Below, piece by piece: positions 58,368-64,000 of a stretch of DNA of 64,000 nucleotides (its first letter is position 1; each line of letters begins with the position of its first letter). A model generated the notes under the pieces. That model did not search any database, was not told the DNA's origin, and saw nothing but the letters and a program-made list of their open reading frames with translations. Origin of the DNA: an uncultured Eubacteriales bacterium. Its GTDB lineage: Bacteria; Bacillota; Clostridia; Oscillospirales; Oscillospiraceae. Where the stretch lies: assembly GCA_900555735.1 (NCBI GenBank), contig USMI01000001.1, positions 10,945-74,944 of the forward strand. The letters run 5' to 3'. Both the position numbers and the translations under genes were made by a program.

Positions 58368-59627
58368 TTACAGGTTTCGGACGCCCTTGATGTAGGATTC
58401 CATGCGGGCGGCGCTGGCCTGTTTCATCTGGTCGGTGACGTGGCCGTACACGTCCAGGGTGAAAGCTGCCGTTGCGTGGCCCAGGTTTCCTTGCACCGTC
58501 TTGATATCATCACCGGAGCGGATAGCAGCCACGGCGTAGCTGTGGCGCAGATCGTGAAAGCGGGCGTCGGGGCGGCCGATGCTGGCCACGATCCGCTTGA
58601 ACTTCTTCGTGACCGTCCAGGACACCAGGTGCCCGCCGATCTCGTTGGTGAACACGTACCCGGCGGGATTGTCCCATAGCTCACCGGCCCGAAGCTGCCA
58701 GGCGGTCTGCTGCTTGCGGTGCTGCCGCAGCAGCTCCATGATGGAGGGCGCGGGCGTGATGGTGCGGGGCTTGTCGTTCTTCAAGGGGACAAGCCGGTAC
58801 TGGCCACCGGGCTTCTTCTCCCGCTGAAGCTGCTGCTTTATCAGGATCGTACCGGCGGCGAAGTCTACACAGGGCCACGTCAGGCCCAGCACTTCGCCCT
58901 CACGCATACCGGTGAACAGCGTCACCGTATACAGCGTTTCGAACTCGTGACCTCGGATGGCCTCCATAAAGGCCCACGTTTCCCGCTCGTCTAAAGGGTG
59001 CAGCTCTGGCCGTTCGACACGGGGCAGGGTACAGGCATCCGCCGGATTAAAGCGTATCAGACCGGCGGCTATGGCCTGCTGCAAGGCCTTGTGGAGTACT
59101 CCGTGGATATTCTTGATGGTCTTAGGGGACAGGGGCGCAGCCTCGTACACGATGCGCCCGCCGCGCCTGACAATTTCCCCCGCCTGGTTCCGCTTCGGCA
59201 CCTGCTGGCCGGTCTTGGCAAGCTGGTTGTAAAACTGCTGAATGGTGGGGGTGTCCAGGGCCTCCAGGCGTACCGCGCCGATGGCGGGCTTGATGTGGTT
59301 GGCGATCTGCGTCTTGTAAGAGACCACCGTGTGGGGCTTGACGCCGCCCAGGTAGGTATCTGCCCAGGTGTCCATCCACTGGCCCACCGTCTGCTTGCTG
59401 GGGGCTATGTAGGTGCCGCTGTCGATGGACGTTACCACCGCCGCCAGCTTCTGCGATACCTCCCGCTGCGTCTTGCCGGTGATGGTGCGCTGCACCTGCT
59501 TACCGGTGCCCGGATCACGTCCGGCGGTGTATCGCGCCTCCCACCACTCGTATTTCTTGCCGGTCTTTTTATCGACCTTGGTTTTCTTTCTGATGTTGCC
59601 CATGCCACGCGCATTTCTCCCGGCCAT
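58368..59627 (-). CDS. Tyrosine-type site-specific recombinase (integrase)
   Basis: The 419-residue protein has an AP2-like arm-binding N-terminus, a SAM-like core-binding domain (about 80-180) and a catalytic domain with TLFTGMREGEVLGLTW (Arg), HDLRHSYAVAA (His-x-x-Arg), GHATAAFTLDVYGH (His and Tyr). It should integrate and excise the element at tRNA-Ser. I chose the ATG at 59627 behind AAAGGAGTTTTTTCACC. Confidence 0.92.
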   Translation of the reverse strand: MAGRNARGMGNIRKKTKVDKKTGKKYEWWEARYTAGRDPGTGKQVQRTITGKTQREVSQKLAAVVTSIDSGTYIAPSKQTVGQWMDTWADTYLGGVKPHTVVSYKTQIANHIKPAIGAVRLEALDTPTIQQFYNQLAKTGQQVPKRNQAGEIVRRGGRIVYEAAPLSPKTIKNIHGVLHKALQQAIAAGLIRFNPADACTLPRVERPELHPLDERETWAFMEAIRGHEFETLYTVTLFTGMREGEVLGLTWPCVDFAAGTILIKQQLQREKKPGGQYRLVPLKNDKPRTITPAPSIMELLRQHRKQQTAWQLRAGELWDNPAGYVFTNEIGGHLVSWTVTKKFKRIVASIGRPDARFHDLRHSYAVAAIRSGDDIKTVQGNLGHATAAFTLDVYGHVTDQMKQASAARMESYIKGVRNL

Positions 59628-59700
59628 GGTGAAAAAACTCCTTTCCAAAACGGCCCCGGTATGCTATAATAGGCATACGGAGACCTTGCAATTCGTCTTG

Positions 59701-59749
59701 TGTGGTTTTCCTGCTGTCCCGCCTGTGGCCGCTATCCACGGGCGGGATT
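59701..59749 (-). repeat. Copy A of a 48-bp repeat in the integrated element
   Basis: Read on the minus strand it begins atcccgcccgtggatagcgg and matches the plus-strand copy at 62736-62783 except for a few bases. In each case it lies upstream of a gene (integrase here, Rep there) and points toward it. It can fold as TCCCGCC/GGCGGGA with an inner GTGG/CCAC stem. Confidence 0.75.
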
Positions 59750-59766
59750 TTTCTATACTTGTGATT

Positions 59767-59783
59767 GTGCCCGAATTGGGCAC
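59767..59783. repeat. Palindrome GTGCCCGAATTGGGCAC, copy 1
   Basis: Six-base inverted arms with a 5-base centre; copies at 60591-60607 (identical) and 63839-63855 (one change in the centre). Confidence 0.75.
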
Positions 59784-59808
59784 GGCCCGGCGGCTGCTCC
59801 CGCCGGGC

Positions 59809-60003
59809 TTATTTCTTTTCCTGATCCCGGTCAAGGGTTTCGTCAATCGCCCGATTGATAAAGGCGTTGACGCTTTCCCCCATGGCTTCGGCGTGGGCTT
59901 TCAAGGTGTCCTTTTTGCCCTTTGCCATGGTTACATTGATACGATCATAGTTGTTTTTGACGTACTTATTAACGGCCCTCTGGTTGGCCTTTGTAACTGC
60001 CAA
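59809..60003 (-). CDS. Ribbon-helix-helix (Arc/CopG-like) DNA-binding protein
   Basis: The 64-residue protein has a short basic arm and the beta-strand plus two helices of the RHH fold: YDRINVTMAKGKKDTLKAHAEAMGESVNAFINRAIDETL. I start it at a TTG (60003) behind AAAGGAGGCCAAGCC; no ATG in frame has a site. Three direct repeats upstream overlap its promoter, so autoregulation is likely. No toxin gene is adjacent. Confidence 0.75.
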   Translation of the reverse strand: MAVTKANQRAVNKYVKNNYDRINVTMAKGKKDTLKAHAEAMGESVNAFINRAIDETLDRDQEKK

Positions 60004-60064
60004 GGCTTGGCCTCCTTTCTTCGTTATCGTGGGGGCTGCCGAAAAACGCAGCCACTCTTCCAGT

Positions 60065-60101
60065 GTAGCTACATTATAGCAGAAAAGTATATTGATGTAA
60101 A
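60065..60101 (-). promoter_or_regulatory. Promoter of the RHH gene
   Basis: Minus strand: TTACAT (about 60100-60095, inside direct repeat 1), 16 bases, TATAAT (about 60078-60073). Confidence 0.55.
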
Positions 60102-60171
60102 TATACAATCCCTACAAATATATTGGTGTAAATATGTTTATAATGTCAATATACATATTGGTGTAAATATG
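60090..60171. repeat. Three direct repeats TATTGRTGTAAATATR
   Basis: Copies at 60090-60105, 60121-60136 and 60156-60171, spaced 31 and 35 bases, about three helical turns. They lie between the divergent RHH gene and the 60310 gene in sharply AT-rich DNA. This fits a repressor operator or iteron set bound by the RHH protein. Confidence 0.75.
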
Positions 60172-60172
60172 C

Positions 60173-60309
60173 TATACTAAGACCATAGATTAAGGGAGCG
60201 GCCTTAAACAAGCCACGATCGGGCGGCAGACCTACTGGTGAAAAGCCCCTTGAGCGCTCAATACATTCCAGACGCCGCCCAGCTCCCCACATAACAAGGA
60301 GGATCACAT
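60173..60309 (+). promoter_or_regulatory. Structured leader upstream of the 60310 gene
   Basis: A possible -10 TATACT (60173-60178) sits next to direct repeat 3. The transcript before the start at 60310 contains gggcggc/gccgccc arms (about 60221-60287) and gggagc/gctccc arms around them, so it can fold into a long closed structure. The role is unknown. Confidence 0.4.
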
Positions 60310-60579
60310 ATGAGCACCAACGAAATGGAACGCAAGGCGCGGGAGCTGCGCCAGCTGCAAGCCCTGATCGAAGAGGCCCAGCAGGAGGCCGAAGCCCTCA
60401 AGGACGCCATCAAGGCGGCCATGGGGGACGCTGAGACGATCACCGCCGGGGAGTACAAGATCACCTGGAAGAGCGTCACCAGCGCCCGTATCGACACCGG
60501 GGCGCTGCGTAAGGCCCTGCCGGATGTGGCCGCAGCGTTCACCAAAGAAACCACCGTCCGGCGGTTCTGCGTGGCCTGA
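60310..60579 (+). CDS. Small coiled-coil protein of mobile elements, unknown function
   Basis: This 89-residue protein starts with a long Glu/Ala/Gln-rich helix (MERKARELRQLQALIEEAQQEAEALKDAIKAAMG), then beta-rich AGEYKITWKSVTSARIDTGALRKALPDVAAAF and a basic end. Similar small proteins occur in Clostridia phages and conjugative elements next to recombination genes; no function is established. The start follows AAGGAGGATCACAT. Confidence 0.65.
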   Translation: MSTNEMERKARELRQLQALIEEAQQEAEALKDAIKAAMGDAETITAGEYKITWKSVTSARIDTGALRKALPDVAAAFTKETTVRRFCVA

Positions 60580-60590
60580 TGGCTCGCAAT

Positions 60591-60634
60591 GTGCCCGAAT
60601 TGGGCACACAGCCCGGCGGCAGCAGCCGCCGGGC
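60591..60634 (+). terminator. Palindrome copy 2 plus strong hairpin after the 60310 gene
   Basis: GTGCCCGAATTGGGCAC (60591-60607) is followed by gcccggcggc-agca-gccgccgggc (60611-60634). The same order of palindrome and hairpin occurs at 59767-59808. It lies between converging genes; no T tract follows. Confidence 0.55.
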
Positions 60635-60640
60635 GTGGAG

Positions 60641-61234
60641 CTAGTCATTCTTGATGTCGCTTCCGTCAGATGTTTGTTTGTGTTTATCTCGTGTAAGGCA
60701 TAAAAACTCATAGAACGGAGCTACCATTTTATTGATTTCTTCCATTCCACTCTCTTCGTACCGTTCAGGATCAAACCACTTTGCGGGTGTGTAAAAAAAT
60801 AGGTCACTCAGACCAGTAAAGCTTTCTATTGCTGCGCTAAGGCATTTATCGGCATACGGAAGGAGTTCGGGGGCTGTCATGGTCACAGTAGACAGAATGC
60901 GTTGAATAGACCGGCATAGACGGTTTGCGTATTCGACACACTGAGCCGGAACATTGGCTACGCCATCGCTGGGCATATTTGATTCCTCGTTGTCAGAATA
61001 TGTCCAGCTGTCTACATTCCCAAGCAAATAATCCGTTGATGTTCTGTATAGGACAGCCATTTGCTGTATTACAGTATTTGGAACTGAGTTTACGCCCCTT
61101 TCGTAGTTGCTTATCGCCTGCGGCGTTAAGCCTAGCCTTTCCGCAACGTCTGATTGCTTCAAACCTGCCAAAGCTCTTGCAACTCTAATACGTTGGGCAA
61201 TCAATGCTTTACTATTTTCAGTATTTGTTGGCAT
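60641..61234 (-). CDS. CI-like repressor with N-terminal HTH
   Basis: The 197-residue protein has a Cro/CI helix-turn-helix in residues 10-70 (RVARALAGLKQSDVAERLGLTPQAISNYERGVNSVPN) and a longer C-terminal region without a recognisable peptidase motif. The start at 61234 follows GAGGGAGAGCGCC. It diverges from the 61387 HTH gene with back-to-back promoters, the arrangement of a phage-type switch that keeps the element quiet. Confidence 0.82.
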   Translation of the reverse strand: MPTNTENSKALIAQRIRVARALAGLKQSDVAERLGLTPQAISNYERGVNSVPNTVIQQMAVLYRTSTDYLLGNVDSWTYSDNEESNMPSDGVANVPAQCVEYANRLCRSIQRILSTVTMTAPELLPYADKCLSAAIESFTGLSDLFFYTPAKWFDPERYEESGMEEINKMVAPFYEFLCLTRDKHKQTSDGSDIKND

Positions 61235-61269
61235 ACGGCGCTCTCCCTCATCGCATATTGACAACTCAC

Positions 61270-61297
61270 ATTATAGCCGCAAAAAAGAGAAAGTCAA
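61270..61297 (-). promoter_or_regulatory. Promoter of the CI-like repressor
   Basis: Minus strand: TTGACT (61297-61292), 16 bases, TATAAT (61275-61270). Confidence 0.8.
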
Positions 61298-61316
61298 CAA
61301 ATTATTTATTTTTAGC

Positions 61317-61345
61317 TTGACAGTAAACAAATCATTGAGTATAAT
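61317..61345 (+). promoter_or_regulatory. Divergent promoter of the Cro-like operon
   Basis: TTGACA (61317-61322), 17 bases, TATAAT (61340-61345), 42 bases before the 61387 start. The two -35 boxes are only 19 bases apart, so one regulator could control both. Confidence 0.85.
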
Positions 61346-61386
61346 CTAAATCGATTCAACGGTTTATTTAGTTTGGAGGTGTAATC

Positions 61387-61644
61387 ATGCAGCAGCGAAC
61401 AGAAATTGTACCCCATGCCCAGGCTATTGCTTACGCCCGTGTAGAGGCCGGATATAGCAAGCTGGACATTGCGCGGGCGGCTGGTATTCCCCATTCGTCC
61501 GTGATCCGCGCCGAGCGCGGGCAGGGTGTGTCAGCCAAGACCGCCGCCGGTATCTGTAAAGCCCTAGGGCGGAAGCTGGACGATCTCTTTACCGTCAACT
61601 GCCCCAGCGGCCCGGCGGATCAGGCGCGGGAGGGGGTGAGTTGA
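61387..61644 (+). CDS. Cro-like HTH protein
   Basis: The 85-residue protein is mostly one XRE helix-turn-helix (AIAYARVEAGYSKLDIARAAGIPHSSVIRAERGQGVSAKTAAGICKALGRKLDDLF). The start follows TTGGAGGTGTAATC. First gene of the plus-strand run to Rep; its stop overlaps the next start by one base (TGATG). Confidence 0.82.
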   Translation: MQQRTEIVPHAQAIAYARVEAGYSKLDIARAAGIPHSSVIRAERGQGVSAKTAAGICKALGRKLDDLFTVNCPSGPADQAREGVS

Positions 61645-61844
61645 TGGAACGAGTAGCCTTGAGCGTGACCGAGGCGGCCAAGCTGCTGGGAGTGTCCCCG
61701 AAGCTGGTCTATAACCTGTGCCACGCGGAGGGGTTCCCGGCGTTCCGGGTGGGCAGTCGTACCGTGGTGTCCCGCGTGGGCCTTGAGCGCTGGGTGGAAG
61801 AACAGGCAGAAAAACAAAGCGGCCTTGCCGTGGGAACATTGTAA
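61644..61844 (+). CDS. Excisionase-like winged-helix (MerR/Xis type) protein
   Basis: The 66-residue protein has the helix-turn-helix of the excisionase family (LSVTEAAKLLGVSPKLVYNLCHAEGFPAFRVGSRTVVSRVGLERWVEEQ). It probably directs the integrase toward excision; it may instead be a regulator. ATG at 61644 shares a base with the upstream stop. Confidence 0.78.
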   Translation: MERVALSVTEAAKLLGVSPKLVYNLCHAEGFPAFRVGSRTVVSRVGLERWVEEQAEKQSGLAVGTL

Positions 61845-61858
61845 AAGGAGAAAAGAGT

Positions 61859-62125
61859 ATGGTCAAATTAGCACTTGAAGCAATCGAGGCCGCAAGCTGC
61901 GGCTGTACGCTTCGTGACTTCGAGGCGCTTGTGGTGAGCACGACGCCGATGATTGAGGACGCGATGGAAGATGTAATGAAGATCATCCGGGGTGAAGTCA
62001 AGCTGAAAGAGACGGACGATGACCAGGCGGCCCTTATGGGCTATGGAGTTGCCTGCCAGTCGTTGGGCTTCCAGAACGGCTTTAGGCTGGCTGTCCGCAT
62101 GATGGCCGAATGTATGATGGATTAG
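61859..62125 (+). CDS. Small acidic protein of the element, unknown function
   Basis: The 88-residue protein starts behind AAAAGGAGAAAAGAGT and is mostly helical and acidic (MIEDAMEDVMKIIRGEVKLKETDDDQAALMGYGVACQSLG). I do not recognise a family. It ends 11 bases before the next start. Confidence 0.6.
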   Translation: MVKLALEAIEAASCGCTLRDFEALVVSTTPMIEDAMEDVMKIIRGEVKLKETDDDQAALMGYGVACQSLGFQNGFRLAVRMMAECMMD

Positions 62126-62136
62126 GAGGTATCACA

Positions 62137-62601
62137 ATGGAATATCATGGTAACTTTAGCGCGGCCAGCAGGCAGGGCGAAAATGAGGTACTTGAGGTAC
62201 TTATGGACGAAAACGAAATGATTATGACCGACGAAGAACTTATGGTGGCGTGTGAATTCACTCCCTATAACCGGCAGTCGACACTTATTTCTCTGCTGCT
62301 GGAGGCGTCTTGCGCTGCCAAGGTGGCCGCTCCCTATGTCCGACGGCTCAGCACTGTACAGGAGCGGGCGGTCTTTGCGCTGCATTCAATGTACTTGCTG
62401 GGCGTCCAGCGCGGCGCAGAGGCATACCGCAGCGCGATCCAGCCAGAGAAAGATATTTCGTGGCTGCCCTGTATGCAGGACGAAGGAGATACGGAGGACA
62501 CCATAGAAGAGATTGCGGAGCGCAAAATGACAGACCTCAACGAAATCACCCACTTATTCGGCTTTATCTTCTTGGAGAAAGGGGCGGCTATTCTTGACTG
62601 A
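62137..62601 (+). CDS. Acidic helical protein of the element, unknown function
   Basis: The 154-residue protein starts at ATG 62137 behind TAGGAGGTATCACA. It is acidic and helical, with EVLEVLMDENEMIMTDEELMVACEF and a QERAVFALHSMYLLGVQRGAEAYRSAIQ helix. No catalytic motif is seen and I do not recognise a family. It overlaps the next small frame. Confidence 0.6.
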   Translation: MEYHGNFSAASRQGENEVLEVLMDENEMIMTDEELMVACEFTPYNRQSTLISLLLEASCAAKVAAPYVRRLSTVQERAVFALHSMYLLGVQRGAEAYRSAIQPEKDISWLPCMQDEGDTEDTIEEIAERKMTDLNEITHLFGFIFLEKGAAILD

Positions 62602-62734
62602 CACAGCGGCCCGGCGGCTTGCCGCCATGCTGACAGAGGCACAGCGGGCACAGATCGTCCAGCTGGCGCAGATCATCACCAGTCCGGCGGCTGCATCCGC
62701 CGGAGCGTGTACGGCTCAGACGCCGGTTAAGTAA
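62594..62734 (+). CDS. 46-residue protein with a TTG start
   Basis: A short frame begins at TTG 62594 (in CTTGACTGA, overlapping the stop at 62599-62601) and reads LTDTAARRLAAMLTEAQRAQ and onward to TAA at 62732-62734. It is helical, Ala-rich, with a Thr/Pro end. GGAGAAAGGGG lies 8-18 bases upstream. Coupled translation makes it plausible, but so short a frame may be chance. Confidence 0.45.
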   Translation: MTDTAARRLAAMLTEAQRAQIVQLAQIITSPAAASAGACTAQTPVK

Positions 62735-62735
62735 T

Positions 62736-62783
62736 CCCGCCCGTGGATAGCGGCCACAGGTGAGGACAGCAGGAAACCACACA
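62736..62783 (+). repeat. Copy B of the 48-bp repeat
   Basis: Begins atcccgcccgtggatagcgg directly after the stop at 62734 and ends gcaggaaaccaca. It matches the reverse complement of 59701-59749 with a few changes. Confidence 0.75.
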
Positions 62784-62785
62784 AC

Positions 62786-62841
62786 AGATGCAGCGGCCAC
62801 AGCCCCTAAGGCTCGCGCCCAGGGGAAAGGCCGCTGCATCT
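62786..62841 (+). promoter_or_regulatory. Long hairpin directly upstream of Rep
   Basis: agatgcagcggcc (62786-62798) and ggccgctgcatct (62829-62841) form a perfect 13-bp stem, with an inner gcccct/aggggaa pairing. TTTCC follows. It could attenuate rep or form part of an origin. Confidence 0.6.
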
Positions 62842-62864
62842 TTCCACATCACAGGGTAATTACT

Positions 62865-63620
62865 ATGGCAAAACGTAAAAAGACCATTATCGCCGGGCGT
62901 ATTCGCAAGACGGTGATCTATACCGCGCCAGAGCCTCAGGACAGCCCGCGAGTACGGGCAGCCAAGTCCAGGGCCACCAGCGCCGCGCAAAAGGCTATGA
63001 ACGACAAAACGGCCCGTGGGCGGCTTGAACTGCTGCTGGCCTGCAACTTCGCCGGAAAGGATTTGTTCCTGACGCTGACCTATCGGGACGGTGACGTACC
63101 GGCCACCCGCAAGGAGGCCGTGCAGAACGTCCGGCGGTTCCTGGCTGATCTCCGCAAGTCCCGGCGGCTGCGGGGCGTGAGCCTCCGCTACATCTACACC
63201 ACCGAGGACAAGCACGGAGACGGGCGGCTGCATCATCATGTCATGATGTCCGCCACCGGCCACGACATGGAGGAAGTCCGCAGCCTGTGGCCCTTCGGTG
63301 ATATCGTCGACATGAAGCCGGTGGGATGCCGGGAATACGACCAGTGGGCGGCCTACATGACCAAGGAGAGCGTAGAGGGGCGGCCCGTGGGCGCTCAGAT
63401 GTGGACGTGCTCCAAGGGCCTGGCACGGCCCGTGGTGGTATCGGAGTATGTACCGAACGATACGGCCCTGGGTGTGCCGGTTGGCTGCCACGTCATGGAG
63501 CGTGAGGAGCGCATGACGGAGTTCGGCAGCTATCAGTATGTCAAGTACAAAGTCCCCATGAATTACCGGGACGATCACCTATCAGCGCCACAAGGCCAGG
63601 GCCTTGTTTCTTACTTGTAG
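62865..63620 (+). CDS. HUH-type rolling-circle replication initiator (phage/plasmid Rep)
   Basis: The 251-residue protein has the three motifs of HUH replication initiators: DLFLTLTYRD (about 66-75), the HUH metal motif RLHHHVMM (121-128) and YDQWAAYMTKE (158-168), with likely nicking Tyr164 and Lys167. The FLTLTY...RYIYTTEDKHGDGRLHHH spacing is like the Rep of small single-stranded-DNA phages (VP4/gpII type). It should nick one strand at the origin and start rolling-circle copying. The start at 62865 lies after a weak site (CAGGGTAATTACT). Confidence 0.82.
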   Translation: MAKRKKTIIAGRIRKTVIYTAPEPQDSPRVRAAKSRATSAAQKAMNDKTARGRLELLLACNFAGKDLFLTLTYRDGDVPATRKEAVQNVRRFLADLRKSRRLRGVSLRYIYTTEDKHGDGRLHHHVMMSATGHDMEEVRSLWPFGDIVDMKPVGCREYDQWAAYMTKESVEGRPVGAQMWTCSKGLARPVVVSEYVPNDTALGVPVGCHVMEREERMTEFGSYQYVKYKVPMNYRDDHLSAPQGQGLVSYL

Positions 63621-63752
63621 TAAGATATAACTTTAGGAAAGGGTACAGAGAAACACGGCGGGAGGCCTTGCAAAGTCACTGGCCACAAGCTACCATGGAG
63701 ATAATCAAAAACGCACGGGCGCACGAGCGGCCCGGCGGATGGAGGTGCTACC

Positions 63753-64000
63753 ATGGCTGCTATCGTGACCGCGATCTGCAAGAGCGTACCGGCGGGTGTT
63801 TTCGGCGTGTGCCCCTTTTTGCTGCGCTGCGGCTTGCTGTGCCCGACTTGGGCACCGGCGGGCGCGGCATATCCCCCCCTCCCTGCGGTGGCGGGGGTAT
63901 CGGCCCTGGAGACCGGCCCGAGGACTTCGCGCACACACGGCGGGAAAATTTTGCGGGGCGGCGGCCCCGCGCATAATGCGCAGCGGGCGCACGGCCAGGA
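63753..64000 (+). CDS. Start of a hydrophobic protein, cut by the window end
   Basis: ATG 63753 follows GGAGGTGCTACC at good spacing and reads MAAIVTAICKSVPAGVFGVCPF, a hydrophobic Cys-containing N-terminus, and stays open to the window end. The sequence is very G+C-rich, where long open frames arise by chance, and an overlapping frame (63668-63976) is also open. Product unknown. Confidence 0.35.
   Translation, partial: MAAIVTAICKSVPAGVFGVCPFLLRCGLLCPTWAPAGAAYPPLPAVAGVSALETGPRTSRTHGGKILRGGGPAHNAQRAHGQ
63839..63855. repeat. Palindrome GTGCCCGACTTGGGCAC, copy 3
   Basis: Same inverted arms as copies 1 and 2 with one changed centre base. It lies inside the open frame starting at 63753. Confidence 0.65.

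Larger units (their letters stand above)
59628..59808. other. Integrase leader region with element-specific repeat and hairpins
   Basis: This stretch holds the 59701-59750 copy of a repeat shared with the Rep leader, the palindrome GTGCCCGAATTGGGCAC (59767-59783) and a gcccggcgg/ccgccgggc hairpin (59785-59808) followed by T-rich sequence on the plus strand. No gene is evident. Confidence 0.6.

Noticed and set aside
60090..60171. CRISPR array
   Set aside because: Only three short 16-base repeats in promoter position without cas genes; operator or iteron fits better.
59432..60180. Other open frames in the integrase leader and RHH region
   Set aside because: They overlap the repeats, hairpins and promoters, lack ribosome sites and show no protein-like composition.
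63668..63976. 102-codon frame beginning at 63668
   Set aside because: No ribosome site and Gly/Arg/Pro-rich composition typical of G+C-rich noise; the 63753 frame has a better start, though it too is uncertain.

Overview
The window is a G+C-rich (about 60% by eye) Gram-positive chromosome segment. The genes look like those of the Clostridia, probably an Oscillospiraceae gut anaerobe. Supporting signs are the short AGGAGG-type ribosome sites, TTGACA/TATAAT promoters, small YtxH/DUF6110-like proteins, YhgE/Pip membrane proteins, CsoR, peptide ABC transporters and the absence of outer-membrane genes. The genus cannot be fixed from this sequence alone.

Layout. 1-9.2 kb: the end of a cupin protein, a coiled-coil membrane protein, a solitary phage-type terminase large subunit behind a 266-bp hairpin-ended element, a nucleotidyltransferase, a DMT exporter, a HTH/zinc-ribbon regulator, a Na/Pi cotransporter-PhzF pair and a MATE exporter. 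9.3-12.3 kb: a methionine ABC transporter operon (metQ-metN-metI) preceded by a short reading frame packed with Met and Cys codons and then a terminator, which has the layout of a ribosome-controlled attenuator. 12.4-21 kb: citrate synthase, a Dabb protein, a metal island (CsoR, a P-type ATPase cut off just after its phosphorylation motif, then DUF6110 plus a full-length P-type ATPase) and a methyltransferase/ATC-hydrolase pair. 21.2-24.9 kb: a molybdenum-cofactor locus in decay. mogA/moaB and an IclR regulator are intact, a MoeA-like gene and modA each carry an apparent single-base frameshift, and modB plus most of modC are gone, leaving only a ModC tail. 25-36.8 kb: an MFS exporter, an M3 peptidase and a five-gene oligopeptide ABC operon with strongly folded untranslated segments; the peptidase could process imported peptides.

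36.9-58 kb: larC, an ECF S component with a P-loop kinase, a CNNM/CorC-type transporter with its own acidic leader peptide, a second MATE exporter behind a terminator, then a tightly overlapping minus-strand run (a catalytically altered OMP-decarboxylase paralogue, a phosphatase-GNAT fusion, YgiQ, cupin). Next come a YhgE/Pip - linker protein - YhgE/Pip operon, trkA, a small-multidrug-export protein, an ECF-type sigma factor with its membrane partner, a lipid-anchored or membrane-anchored amidase and a small alarmone synthetase.

58.2 kb to the end: a tRNA-Ser(GGA) gene followed directly by a tyrosine integrase marks the left end of an integrated element that runs off the window. It has a ribbon-helix-helix protein over direct repeats, a divergent CI/Cro-like switch, an excisionase-like protein, small unknown genes and a HUH rolling-circle-type replication initiator. 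It also carries two families of dispersed repeats that recur next to its genes. Whether it is a mobilizable island, a phage satellite or a small single-stranded-DNA prophage depends on the sequence beyond 64 kb.
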